Notes: generated from the letters alone by a model not told the origin. Shown: positions 1 to 8,210, counted from the stretch's first letter. The stretch is 64,000 bases of DNA from Thermonema rossianum DSM 10300 (GCF_000426825.1 NZ_AUGC01000001.1:124001-188000); one strand, 5' to 3'. Made by a program: numbers and translations.

Positions 1-2
1 TT

Positions 3-1388
3 TTAAGAGTTGATACAGAGTTTTTGCCCGACGGCCTGTAAATCCAGGTTGTCGAAATTGCCTGAGCTCATCAGCAGCACGTTCATGCCGGGTTCCACAT
101 GCTTTTCAATGAATGCCTGCATGGCTTGGCTATCGTCGAACACATGCAAGTCGGGGTCATTGAAAGCACGCCGTATGGTGTCTGCCTGCAAGTCGGGCAG
201 CCCTTTTTGTTTGAGTTTTTTGGGGTTGAAATACACCACACGCACTTCGGCTGCTTTCATACTGTCGGCATATTGCGGCAGAAAGGCTTGGTTCAAGCTG
301 CTGTATGAGTGCAGTTCAAGACAGGCAAGCAGGCGTCTGTCGGGGTTGCGCTCTTTGACGGCAGCAATGCTTGCCCGCACTTTCGAAGGGGCATGGGCAA
401 AGTCACTGAATACCGACACAGAGCCGTTTTCACTGATAAGCTGCAGGCGGCGTTGGGCTCCTTTGAAGCTGCGGATGGCTTCGTAAAACATATCTTCCGT
501 GATGCCAATACGCAAACACACCGCCTTGGCAGCAGCTATGTTTGCCATATTGTGCTTGCCGAACACTTCCACGGGCAGATAGCGCTTATCGGGCAGTTTG
601 AGTTCATAGCGCCCGTTCTGCACGCGGTAGGGGTGCGTTTCATAGGCAATCAGGCTCACGTCGGGGCGCTCTTTGCCCTCTACTATGCGGCTCAGACGTA
701 CGTCTTCTTTGTTGTAAACAATGCTGCCGGCTTTTACGCTGCCCAGCTCGGCAAGCTTTTCGAATTGCTGCACATATACCGCTTCTTCGGGATACACATT
801 GGCGTGGTCCCATGCAATGCCGCTTATAACGGTAATGTGTGGGTGATAATAACAGTACTTAGGCTCGGGGCTGAAAACAGCGGCCGGGTATTCGTCGCCT
901 TCGATGACAATCACCGGGGCTTCTTCCGACAGCCGCAGGTTGTTTTCGAAGCCTTCCACCTTGGCACCTACCACATAATCGAAGCTGCGCCCATAGTGAT
1001 GGAGCACATGCATAATCATGGAGGTGATGGTGGTTTTGCCATGGCTGCCGGCAACAACAATGCGCTGTTTGTCTTCGGCAAAACGGTAAATGAATTCAGG
1101 GAAGGAGTACACGGGGATGCCCAGTGTCTGCGCTTTCTGCAATTCGGGGTTGTCGGCTTTGGCATGCATGCCTACGATGACGGCATCCAGTCCGTTATGC
1201 ACACGCTCGGGAAACCAGCCTTCTTTTTCGGGGAGCAGCCCATGAGCTGCCAAGCGGCTGCGTGAAGGCTCGAATATCTCATCATCTGAACCGCTGACCT
1301 CCCAACCTTGTCGTTTCAGTTCAATGGCTAAGCTGTGCATAATGCTGCCGCCAATAGCAATAAAATGAATTTTCTGGTGCCGGACCAT
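3..1388 (-). CDS. mpl: UDP-N-acetylmuramate:L-Ala-gamma-D-Glu-meso-DAP ligase
   Basis: Cytoplasmic Mur-ligase family enzyme that joins the recycled tripeptide L-Ala-D-Glu-meso-DAP to UDP-MurNAc and so salvages peptidoglycan fragments. Visible are the N-terminal Rossmann stretch HFIAIGG (residues 8-14), the ATP P-loop GSHGKTT (114-120) and the VIEGDEY segment (161-167) of the central domain. From the Met at 1388 the protein has 461 residues, the usual Mpl length; an in-frame codon at 1427 would add 13 unconserved residues and reach across the promoter of the divergent rsmF-like gene, so I prefer 1388. MurC is the closest alternative, but MurC adds only L-Ala and begins differently. The family call is firm; DAP as substrate is inferred from the family. 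Confidence 0.93.
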   Translation of the reverse strand: MVRHQKIHFIAIGGSIMHSLAIELKRQGWEVSGSDDEIFEPSRSRLAAHGLLPEKEGWFPERVHNGLDAVIVGMHAKADNPELQKAQTLGIPVYSFPEFIYRFAEDKQRIVVAGSHGKTTITSMIMHVLHHYGRSFDYVVGAKVEGFENNLRLSEEAPVIVIEGDEYPAAVFSPEPKYCYYHPHITVISGIAWDHANVYPEEAVYVQQFEKLAELGSVKAGSIVYNKEDVRLSRIVEGKERPDVSLIAYETHPYRVQNGRYELKLPDKRYLPVEVFGKHNMANIAAAKAVCLRIGITEDMFYEAIRSFKGAQRRLQLISENGSVSVFSDFAHAPSKVRASIAAVKERNPDRRLLACLELHSYSSLNQAFLPQYADSMKAAEVRVVYFNPKKLKQKGLPDLQADTIRRAFNDPDLHVFDDSQAMQAFIEKHVEPGMNVLLMSSGNFDNLDLQAVGQKLCINS

Positions 1389-1434
1389 AAGTTTCCGTTT
1401 GCTGAAACATGCTGTTACAATTAGCAAATATAAG

Positions 1435-1442
1435 TAGTTTTG
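1435..1442 (+). promoter_or_regulatory. TAnnTTTG -7 box upstream of rsmF-like gene
   Basis: TAGTTTTG matches the Bacteroidota -7 consensus exactly and lies 36 bases before the ATG at 1478. A weak -33 element (TGTTAC, from 1413) precedes it. The box sits in the short divergent space between mpl and the methyltransferase. Confidence 0.5.
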
Positions 1443-1477
1443 CGTATTCAGGAAATCTTTTAACTCAGCGCACTGCT

Positions 1478-2896
1478 ATGCATACGTCCGAAAAAAGCCC
1501 GTTACCTGCCGGATTTGAAGAGTTGTTGGAAAGCGCCTTGCCTTTGCAAACAGAGCGCAGGGCGCTGCTGCAAGCCTTGGATGGCAAGCCACCGACGTCG
1601 GTGCGTTTGCACCCGGTGAAAGGGAAGGGGCTGTTTGATGAGCTGCCGGCGGTGCCCTGGTGTGCATGGGGGCGTTATTTGTCTGCCCGCCCCTTCTTTG
1701 CCCATGACCCTTACTTTTGGGCAGGGGCTTATTACGTGCAGGAAGCTGCTTCTATGTTTGTGGGGTATGCAGCAGGGCGTATTTTGGACTTTTTGCGCCG
1801 CCAAGAGGCACGTCCGCTGACACTGGTTGATTTGTGTGCCGCGCCGGGAGGAAAAAGCACGCATTTGGCTTCTTTGCTGCATGCAGGCGACAAGCTCATA
1901 AGCAACGAAATCATGCCCAACCGCATCGGCATATTGGTTGAAAACATGAACCGTTGGGGCAGCGAGCAGTGTATCATTACGCACGACGAAGCCGCTTCGT
2001 TTGGCAAGATAACCGAGTGGATAGATGTGCTGGCGGCCGATGTGCCTTGTTCCGGCGAGGGCATGTTTCGCAAAGACATGGAAGCGCGTGAGCGATGGAG
2101 TCCCAAACTGCCCTTGCAATGCGCCGCGCTGCAAAAAGAAATTGTGGAAGATATTTTACCTGCTTTGCGACAGGGAGGCTTTTTGATATACAGCACCTGT
2201 ACTTTCAACCGGGAAGAAAACGAGCACAACCTGCACTACTTTTTAGATGAGCTGGACATGGTGAGCGTGCCTTTGCAGCTGCCCGAAGGAAGCGGCATTG
2301 TGGCGGTGGAAGAAAAAACGCCGGGCGGCAGACCTTTGTATGCCTACCGCTTCTTTCCACACCAAACAGAAGGGGAGGGGTTCTTTCTTTCGGTGCTGCA
2401 GAAAAGGAGCAAACGCATTTCTTCTTACAAGAAAGCCAAACAGAAGGTATGGACCAAGGCAGGCAAGTCCCATGCATCGCTCTTGCAGGAATGGACGGCC
2501 ACACCGGAGCGTTGGCAGTTGTGGCATATGCCTGACACCAAAGACACGCTGACGCTCACGCCCGTAGAGTGGGAGGCAGCCGAGCTGGATTTATTGAGTC
2601 AACACCTGAATATAAAACAGGTGGGCGTGCCTTTTGGACAGCTGCTCAAAGGTACCTTCAATCCGCATCCTTATTTAGCCTATTCGCCTGCCTTGAGCGC
2701 GCGGGTGCCGGCCATAGAGGTGGACTTCGACGACGCCCTGCAGTTCTTGCGTAAGCAGCCCATGCAGAATTTTGTTCTTCCCAAAAAGAACGGTTGGTAT
2801 GCCATTCGCTATGAAGGACGTAATTTGGGCTGGGTGAAATCGTTGGGGCATCGCTACAACAACTACTATCCTAATGCTTGGCAGCTGCGTTCTTAG
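1478..2896 (+). CDS. rsmF: RsmF-like 16S rRNA m5C methyltransferase (NOL1/NOP2/Sun family)
   Basis: SAM-dependent rRNA cytosine-C5 methyltransferase acting on the small ribosomal subunit. The SAM-binding motif DLCAAPGGKS is at residues 118-127, the PCS motif with Cys191 and the STCTFN motif with Cys241 form the two-cysteine active site of this family (the TC cysteine is the nucleophile, the PC cysteine releases product). A C-terminal extension of about 170 residues corresponds to the RsmF C-terminal/PUA-like region. The start at 1478 is chosen because 23 upstream in-frame residues would overlap the promoter at 1435. Its 3' end overlaps the convergent esterase by 26 bases. The exact target cytosine cannot be read from sequence. 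Confidence 0.88.
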   Translation: MHTSEKSPLPAGFEELLESALPLQTERRALLQALDGKPPTSVRLHPVKGKGLFDELPAVPWCAWGRYLSARPFFAHDPYFWAGAYYVQEAASMFVGYAAGRILDFLRRQEARPLTLVDLCAAPGGKSTHLASLLHAGDKLISNEIMPNRIGILVENMNRWGSEQCIITHDEAASFGKITEWIDVLAADVPCSGEGMFRKDMEARERWSPKLPLQCAALQKEIVEDILPALRQGGFLIYSTCTFNREENEHNLHYFLDELDMVSVPLQLPEGSGIVAVEEKTPGGRPLYAYRFFPHQTEGEGFFLSVLQKRSKRISSYKKAKQKVWTKAGKSHASLLQEWTATPERWQLWHMPDTKDTLTLTPVEWEAAELDLLSQHLNIKQVGVPFGQLLKGTFNPHPYLAYSPALSARVPAIEVDFDDALQFLRKQPMQNFVLPKKNGWYAIRYEGRNLGWVKSLGHRYNNYYPNAWQLRS

Positions 2897-3647
2897 TTTG
2901 GGAAAATAACCACTGCCACAGTTCGGGGGTGGCATATGCCCGTTTCCAGCTGTCGTGATATACATCGGGGTATTCGCTATAGCGCACCTGTCCGTTGCCT
3001 GCTTTTTGAAGTGCCCGGTACATATCGCGTGAGCGGCTGACCGGTACCACCCTGTCGAGTGCCCCGTGAAAAATCCAGATGGGAAGGTGCCGCAGAGAAG
3101 CGGCGCGGGTGGTGTCGCCCCCGCCGCAGACAGGCACGGCTGCCGCAAAGCGTCCGGGTTGGCGCTGAATCCAGTCCCAGGTGCCGTATCCCCCCATAGA
3201 CAAACCGGTAATGTAAAGCCGGGCAGTGTCTATGGGCAAGACACGTACGAGGGAATCGAGCAAGTGCATGCTCATAGCTAAGGGGTGGGAAGGCTCGCCG
3301 GGCATTTGATGAGACGGCAGACTCCAGTCAACTTCCACCCATCGTTTGTCTTTGGGGCATTGGGGTGCCAAAATCACACAAGGGTAATGTTTTTGAATGT
3401 ATTCGGCAGCTTGCCGGAAGTGTGTGAGGTGACGTTCATTGTCTTTACCACGGGAGCCGGCACCATGCAAAAATATCAGGAGTGGCAGGGGGGCATCGGG
3501 CAGTGTGCCGGGCACATAGATGCGGTAGGGCAAGGTGTCGTTGCCCATGATGTAGGAGGCGTGGCGAAACGGTATTTGGGCACGGCTGTTGCCCGTCAAC
3601 AAGCAGAAACAAAGCACTGCCGGTAAGAACTTTTTGGCATTGAGCAT
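2871..3647 (-). CDS. Secreted alpha/beta-hydrolase (esterase/phospholipase family)
   Basis: Exported serine hydrolase of the carboxylesterase/prolyl-oligopeptidase-like fold, substrate unknown. A signal peptide covers about residues 1-23 and ends before IPFRH. The oxyanion motif LIFLHGAG is at 57-64, the nucleophile elbow GLSMGG has Ser150, and the likely partners are Asp198 (GALDRVV) and His231 (VYHDSW), a complete catalytic triad. The length of 258 residues fits single-domain esterases often annotated as predicted peptidases or LpqC-like polyhydroxybutyrate depolymerases. The stop codon lies inside the 3' end of the convergent methyltransferase gene. Export route beyond the Sec signal is not evident. 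Confidence 0.8.
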   Translation of the reverse strand: MLNAKKFLPAVLCFCLLTGNSRAQIPFRHASYIMGNDTLPYRIYVPGTLPDAPLPLLIFLHGAGSRGKDNERHLTHFRQAAEYIQKHYPCVILAPQCPKDKRWVEVDWSLPSHQMPGEPSHPLAMSMHLLDSLVRVLPIDTARLYITGLSMGGYGTWDWIQRQPGRFAAAVPVCGGGDTTRAASLRHLPIWIFHGALDRVVPVSRSRDMYRALQKAGNGQVRYSEYPDVYHDSWKRAYATPELWQWLFSQTKNAAAKH

Positions 3648-3698
3648 TTTGGAAAGGTTTTTGTTATCTTAGGGTTGAACCATCAACAATATAACGAA

Positions 3699-4088
3699 AT
3701 GAAACGATTAAAATTGGTATTATGGCTGCTGTCAGGTATTGTAATGGGCAATTTGAATGCCACTTATGCACAAGAGGTATATACCATAGTAGATGAGCAG
3801 CCGGAGCCCGTCGGTGGTTTGAAAGCTTTTTACGATTACATAGAAAAAAACTTGCGCTACCCCGAAGAGGCAAAGCAAAAGAATATCACCGGGCGTGTGG
3901 TGGTGAAGTTTATAGTGGATGAGAACGGAAAGCTCACCAACCCCCAGATAGTCCGTGGTTTGTGTGAAAGCTGCGATGCGGAAGCGTTGCGCCTGATTCG
4001 GGAAGCACCGGCTTGGAAGCCCGGCAAAAAAGACGGCAAACCGGTAAAGGTGGAAGTAACCCGCCCCATTACGTTTAGTCCGAAATAA
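3699..4088 (+). CDS. Secreted TonB C-terminal domain protein
   Basis: Small 129-residue protein with an N-terminal signal peptide (about 1-23, ending in TYAQ) followed by one TonB C-terminal domain. The domain is recognisable from the PEEAKQKNITGRVVVKF segment, the ENGKLTNPQIVRG strand and the final RPITFSP strand. It lacks the membrane anchor and proline-rich arm of a true energy-transducing TonB, so it is a stand-alone periplasmic domain, common in Bacteroidota, with unknown partner. Two cysteines (CESC) sit in the helix region. The start at 3699 gives a normal signal peptide; an upstream in-frame codon at 3675 does not. A terminator follows at 4126. Confidence 0.82.
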   Translation: MKRLKLVLWLLSGIVMGNLNATYAQEVYTIVDEQPEPVGGLKAFYDYIEKNLRYPEEAKQKNITGRVVVKFIVDENGKLTNPQIVRGLCESCDAEALRLIREAPAWKPGKKDGKPVKVEVTRPITFSPK

Positions 4089-4125
4089 ACAGATAAATAC
4101 ACGTTTCCTCTCTTAAAAAAGAGAA

Positions 4126-4151
4126 GACAGGTTCATAGCCTGCCTTTTTTT
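4126..4151 (+). terminator. Intrinsic terminator after TonB-C gene
   Basis: CAGG/CCTG hairpin (4128-4131 with 4139-4142) followed by seven T residues. A second short hairpin TCTCTT/AAGAGA (4109-4124) lies directly upstream. It separates the TonB-C gene from the phase-variable cassette. Confidence 0.6.
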
Positions 4152-4226
4152 ATTACAAAGAGTAAAATAAAGGGAGGACACAAGGGTAAGATGTGTAAGA
4201 ATTGCAGAAGTTTTTTAACAAAAAAA

Positions 4227-4256
4227 TTGTTTTTAGCTTGTCTTTTTATATATTTG
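4227..4256 (+). promoter_or_regulatory. Promoter of the phase-variable lipoprotein cassette
   Basis: TTG (4227-4229), 19-base spacer, TATATTTG (4249-4256): a full match to the Bacteroidota -33/-7 consensus. The first ATG downstream is at 4285, 28 bases after the -7 box, which supports that ATG as the intended start of the lipoprotein rather than the later GTG at 4362. Confidence 0.75.
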
Positions 4257-4284
4257 CAACTGGTAAACTAAAATAAGTAAAAAT

Positions 4285-5660
4285 ATGAAAATCAATCTCT
4301 ACTCTACTCTACTCTACTCTACTCTACTCTACTTTTTTTATTAACTAGTAGCTGCAAAGAAGTGGACAAAATAGAAGTTCTACCAAGTAGGGCACCTGTT
4401 GTCAGTGAAATTTTTGTAGCTCCCGATGATGTAAAAAGAAAGATTGCATTTAATTTGGCAATTTCTATGGGGGAGCCTGAAGTCAGGGTATATATTCATT
4501 CACTTGTTAATAAACAGGAGGGAGGTGACTTTGAGTTTTTAATTGCTAAGCATCTTAAAGACCGCTTATATTCCCATTCTTCAGGAAAAGGAACGAAACT
4601 ACTGACATTGGGCGAAATTTTGTCTGGCAAACATGCTAAACGGTTAGCAAAGTTGTATGCTACCAATAATGAGATTGATATTGATAATATAATTGCTAAT
4701 TATCCCCTTTTACAAATATCAGTGCCGGAAGTCAATGAAGCAGTTAATGCAAAAAGTTGGGATAGTAGCAACCAGCCACTTCTTGTTGCTTATATGCCTT
4801 CTGATAGGAATAGAAATACAATTCCCGCTTTTGATTACAAAGGAAACTACTACGAATTGGAGAGAGAAGATGTAGAAGAGCAACCTGTTGTGTTAGTTTC
4901 TGAAAGTGAGTGGGTTATAGCTGTAAGAAAAGAGGGTTTTCAAAGTAGCAACAGCCGTATTGCACCTTGTGAGGAAATGCTTCGTAGTGTGGCTATTCAT
5001 GAAGATGCATCTTACTTGTATGTATTTAGAGATGCTTATTATGATGTAAGCTTTACTTGTGGTGGTGGAGGCAGCACCCCGGGTGGAGGCAGCACACCTT
5101 ATCCTCCTGTGTCGAATCCAAGCTGTCCAAGAGATGGACGTAGTAATGTGACTCCAGATTATATAGGAAATGTCAAGTTTAAAAGTATGGAGGCTCTGCG
5201 AAAGGTAGCAGGAATAGATCCTGATAATTGGGATTTCTTTGAAGGTAAGCTTGAGTTTGAGATACTTATTGCTTACGTAAAACCTGGTAGTACTAAGGTT
5301 GAGTATCGTGTAGTAGCTAAGCGTATTCCCCAAAAATACTTTAAGGAATGTCGCTTCTTGGGGTTTGCTGACTGTTCGGTGAAATGGTATAATGCGGGAA
5401 TTCAGACTTTGTATTGGAACTGGAATACCTATGGTCCGGCTGTTTATTACGAGTGGTTTGAAATTGATGGTGGTGAAGAATCGGAATATAATGTGTGGCC
5501 TGGATACATAGATCTTACGTTACAACCTGCTACTTATATTACTCATGCTTACGATGATTACATAGGAGGAGCTATTGTGGAATATTGTGATGATATTCGC
5601 TCTCAAGGCACTAAGTATTCTACCGATCTTTTAGAGTTCTATATTTATCAGCCACAATAA
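4285..5660 (+). CDS. Surface lipoprotein, phase-variable, out of frame here
   Basis: No known family recognised. The body (about 4344-5660) is open, but its natural ATG at 4285 is out of frame because of the seven-copy TCTAC tract. Removing one unit gives a signal peptide beginning MKINLYSTLL and ending in the lipobox LLTSSC, then KEVDKIE. In the present frame the only start is a GTG at 4362, which would give a 432-residue protein without an export signal. Near residue 240 of that frame a glycine-rich linker (two GGGSTP-type repeats) divides an N-terminal part from a Cys- and Trp/Tyr-rich C-terminal part. Base composition is clearly more AT-rich than in flanking genes. It is followed closely by two barrel-protein genes. 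A sequencing indel is the alternative explanation. Confidence 0.75.
4298..4332 (+). repeat. Pentanucleotide tract (TCTAC)x7, candidate phase-variation switch
   Basis: Seven perfect copies of TCTAC lie inside the signal-peptide codons that follow the ATG at 4285. Five-base units change the reading frame with each gain or loss. With seven copies the frame from 4285 stops at TAA 4342-4344. With six or nine copies it would read through a hydrophobic segment and the lipobox LLTSSC into the 432-codon frame. This is the layout of slipped-strand phase switches. Confidence 0.85.
5064..5095 (+). repeat. In-frame 18-base tandem repeat encoding GGGSTP linker
   Basis: GGTGGAGGCAGCAC occurs at 5064-5077 and again at 5082-5095, an 18-base period that keeps the reading frame. 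It encodes a flexible Gly/Ser/Thr/Pro linker between the two halves of the lipoprotein. Copy changes here would alter linker length, not frame. Confidence 0.7.
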
Positions 5661-5677
5661 CTTAATTATTTACAGTC

Positions 5678-6373
5678 ATGAGAACATCATATGGAGTTTT
5701 GATTGCTGCACTATTAGTGGTGTTTGGTACATGCCAAGTAAAGGGGCAGGAAAATACCGGAAAATGGCGTGTAGGTGTGCATACAAGTCTCAATTTTGGC
5801 GATTTATTGAGACTGAACCGCTACGGGCTATCCATGAATAGCGGAGAACAGCCGTGGTTTAAGAGTATCTCCCCTTATGGAACGGCCATAATTGGAGGTA
5901 TGGTAGAATACGAGCTGAATGAAAATGTCTTTTTGCAGGCAAGGGGCTACCTTAGAGGAAGCAGTGCAAAGCTTTTTGCAAGCGATAGCGCAAATTTTAC
6001 CATACAATATCGTGGCAGTATCTATTCGTTTTCTTATGGTATGGATGCATTTGTAGGTAGAAATTTTTCTTTTTCCGGTGCCGGCAGCCTGCAGCTGTAT
6101 GGAGGTATGTCGCTGGTTGCTCACAATTGGCGCACATTCGAAAATACCGAGCTGTCCGGTGCCTTGAAGCGGGCTGCTTTACCTGCAAACTATTTCTTTA
6201 CCGGAGGTATTGCTTATCGCAGGGGGTATATGGGAATTCACTGGGAATATACTTATGGCTTAAACCCGTGGCTGGGAACCATCGACTTTAGAGGCAAGCA
6301 GCAGAATCTTGACGCGCGTTTGCGTGGGTGGCAGTTCATACTAAGCTTCAGTTTGCCTTTGAAAAAGAAATGA
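5678..6373 (+). CDS. Outer-membrane beta-barrel-like protein
   Basis: Unrecognised 231-residue protein with a Sec signal peptide (about 1-23, ending in VKGQ). The mature part alternates polar and aromatic/hydrophobic residues in short strands separated by Gly/Asn turns, as in small eight-stranded outer-membrane barrels of Bacteroidota. It starts 17 bases after the lipoprotein stop, so the two are almost certainly cotranscribed. The C-terminus ends in SFSLPLKKK, without the usual terminal aromatic residue. Function could be partner or anchor of the lipoprotein; that is inference from position only. Confidence 0.7.
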   Translation: MRTSYGVLIAALLVVFGTCQVKGQENTGKWRVGVHTSLNFGDLLRLNRYGLSMNSGEQPWFKSISPYGTAIIGGMVEYELNENVFLQARGYLRGSSAKLFASDSANFTIQYRGSIYSFSYGMDAFVGRNFSFSGAGSLQLYGGMSLVAHNWRTFENTELSGALKRAALPANYFFTGGIAYRRGYMGIHWEYTYGLNPWLGTIDFRGKQQNLDARLRGWQFILSFSLPLKKK

Positions 6374-6425
6374 TGGTTGAATATGCTATGCCACCATATG
6401 CTACAGCTTCAAAACTGACGGAGGT

Positions 6426-7238
6426 GTGAGTAGAAAAGCAGTCTTGTTATTATTGTTGATAAGCTTGGGCTGCAAAGCCCAACGTCTGGTATGGGGTATA
6501 GAGTTTGGGCAGAATATTCTACAAACACCCCGGCAAGCGGTGGCAATCGATCGCCGGGGTGTTTTTGTGCTGTCTGAGGGAGATGGGGGCAGTTATGGTG
6601 CTTTGGGAGTTTACGGGCATTATAACCACCCTCATAGCAGCTGGGGGGTAATGTTTTCCTTTTACAGGGAGCATTTTTTTTCCTTGCCATTGTCAATAGC
6701 GAGCTATTACGATGCGGCAAGGGGGATTCACCCCGGTTTTCAGTGGCAAGTGGACCCTTCGTTGTACGGCGGAATCATACCTGAGCCTTATGATTATTAT
6801 CACTATCTGCCCGGACAAATCAAGCTGCAACCACCTTGGTTTACAGGAATTCTTAGGGCGCAGAGTAGCAGATATGAACTCATTCCTACTTGGCGACTCC
6901 CCGCTTTGCATAAGAATATAGAGGTAAGGATTTTGGGAGGCATTTCTTTCAGTAAAACCAAAATCATTGACTTGCGAAAAAACAGCTATTTTGGTGGGGG
7001 ACGCATGGCAGTGGATGAGCTTTTTCGCGGTGTGGTGAAAGCATCGCCTTTCAAAAGTGTTCAATGGCTGTGGGGAGTACAAATAAAGTATGCGGGCGTG
7101 AACATAATGTATCGTGTTTATACACCTACCCACCTGAGCACTTCCGTAGATTGGGGCGGACAGTCCACCTCTTTTTCGTTGAACCGTTATGGTTCGCTAA
7201 TTAGTGTGCAGCTGCCTGTTTTTCGTATTTGGGATTAG
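6426..7238 (+). CDS. Secreted beta-strand-rich protein, third gene of cassette
   Basis: Unrecognised 270-residue protein. The signal peptide (about 1-19, ending in GCKAQ) could be cut by signal peptidase I after KAQ; a lipobox reading with the Cys is possible but less usual. The remainder is rich in Trp, Tyr and Gly and looks like a small outer-membrane barrel. No ATG exists in frame between the upstream stop at 6378 and the open frame, so GTG at 6426, directly behind GGAGG, is the likely start. It follows the preceding gene by 52 bases and is closed by the hairpin at 7261. Confidence 0.65.
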   Translation: MSRKAVLLLLLISLGCKAQRLVWGIEFGQNILQTPRQAVAIDRRGVFVLSEGDGGSYGALGVYGHYNHPHSSWGVMFSFYREHFFSLPLSIASYYDAARGIHPGFQWQVDPSLYGGIIPEPYDYYHYLPGQIKLQPPWFTGILRAQSSRYELIPTWRLPALHKNIEVRILGGISFSKTKIIDLRKNSYFGGGRMAVDELFRGVVKASPFKSVQWLWGVQIKYAGVNIMYRVYTPTHLSTSVDWGGQSTSFSLNRYGSLISVQLPVFRIWD

Positions 7239-7260
7239 ATGAAAAAGTATTAGAAATAAA

Positions 7261-7301
7261 AAATCGCCCCCCGGCGGTTTTTACCACCAGAGGGGCGATT
7301 T
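7261..7301. terminator. Bidirectional terminator between convergent genes
   Basis: Ten-base perfect inverted repeat AAATCGCCCC (7261-7270) and GGGGCGATTT (7292-7301) with a shorter GGT/ACC hairpin in the loop. On the minus strand it is followed by six T residues, so it mainly terminates the OmpA-family gene; on the plus strand the T tract is short. Confidence 0.75.
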
Positions 7302-7320
7302 GTAGATAAAGAACAGAGCT

Positions 7321-8166
7321 TTATTCCTTATAGTAAATCGTCATCTTCACGCGGCGGTTGCGCTGGCGTCCTTCGGGCGTGTCGTTGGTGTCTATGGGTT
7401 GCGATTCGCCATAACCCACACTCTCGATGCGGAAAGGCTCCACGCCCTGGTTGATAAGATACTCGCGCACGGCTGCCGCACGGTTTTCCGACAGAATTTG
7501 GTTGTCTTCTTCCGAGCCTATGGCATCGGTATGCCCTTCAATGAGCAGATAGGCATCCGGGTATTTGAACATGATTTTGGCCACTTCGTTCAAAACGGGA
7601 TACCATTTGGGCAGGATGGTCCACTTGCCATATTCGAACTCTACTTTGCTGGCTTTTTCGAGCAGCTCTCTTTCTTCTTTGGTGACCACTTCGGGGCAGC
7701 CTTGGTTTTCGATGACGCCCGGGGTGTCGGGGCAACGGTCTTGTGGGTCAATGACGCCGTCATTGTCGCGGTCCGGGGGCGGGCAACCATAGTATTGCTT
7801 GATGCCCGGCACGTCGGGGCAGCGGTCGAGGTTATCGGTGATGCCGTCGCCGTCTTTGTCGCCCCATGGGCATCCTTTGTTTTCGGCGGGTCCGGGCACC
7901 GTTACGCATTCGTCTTCATAGTCGAAAACACCGTCGCCGTCGGTGTCAGGGGGGCAACCAAATTGGTTGACTTTAACGCCCAAAGGGGTGCCCGGGCACT
8001 GATCCCTTACGTCCGGCACTTGGTCTTGGTCTGTATCCACTTTATAGATAGCCGGAACCGTAATGTGCGTTTTCTTTTGTCTTTTTTGTGCAAAAGCGGG
8101 GTGCAAACTGCCCGGAAGCAGGCAAACGATGAATAAAAGAAGTTTAAAATGAGCAGGATAATTCAT
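7321..8166 (-). CDS. OmpA-family protein with thrombospondin type 3 repeats
   Basis: Periplasmic/outer-membrane peptidoglycan-binding protein. A signal peptide (1-26, ending in AFAQ) is followed by calcium-binding type 3 repeats of the form DxDxDGVxD...C (about 44-160), for example DTDGDGVFDYEDEC and DKDGDGITDNLDRC, and then by an OmpA C-terminal domain (about 172-281) with EGHTDAIGSEEDNQILSENRA-like spacing and the terminal RRVKMTI strand. No N-terminal barrel is present, so it is a repeat-plus-OmpA type typical of Bacteroidota. It likely tethers the outer membrane or a partner to peptidoglycan. A -7 box TAGTTTTG on the minus strand (8203-8210) precedes it. Confidence 0.9.
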   Translation of the reverse strand: MNYPAHFKLLLFIVCLLPGSLHPAFAQKRQKKTHITVPAIYKVDTDQDQVPDVRDQCPGTPLGVKVNQFGCPPDTDGDGVFDYEDECVTVPGPAENKGCPWGDKDGDGITDNLDRCPDVPGIKQYYGCPPPDRDNDGVIDPQDRCPDTPGVIENQGCPEVVTKEERELLEKASKVEFEYGKWTILPKWYPVLNEVAKIMFKYPDAYLLIEGHTDAIGSEEDNQILSENRAAAVREYLINQGVEPFRIESVGYGESQPIDTNDTPEGRQRNRRVKMTIYYKE

Positions 8167-8202
8167 TGCTAATGAGGATGTTTTTATGATGATTTAATAA
8201 GC

Positions 8203-8210
8203 CAAAACTA
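8203..8210 (-). promoter_or_regulatory. -7 box of the OmpA-family gene
   Basis: Read on the minus strand this is TAGTTTTG, an exact TAnnTTTG match 36 bases upstream of the start codon. I find no clear TTG at the -33 distance, only an A/T-rich stretch. Confidence 0.45.

Noticed and set aside
309-1265. 318-codon open frame on the plus strand opposite mpl
   Set aside because: It runs antisense to the well-supported mpl gene, has biased composition (many Phe, His, Ala) and no recognisable motif; a shadow frame.
4298-4332. TCTAC tract as a CRISPR or mobile-element feature
   Set aside because: Units are five bases without spacers, and no inverted repeats or transposase flank it; it is a simple sequence repeat.
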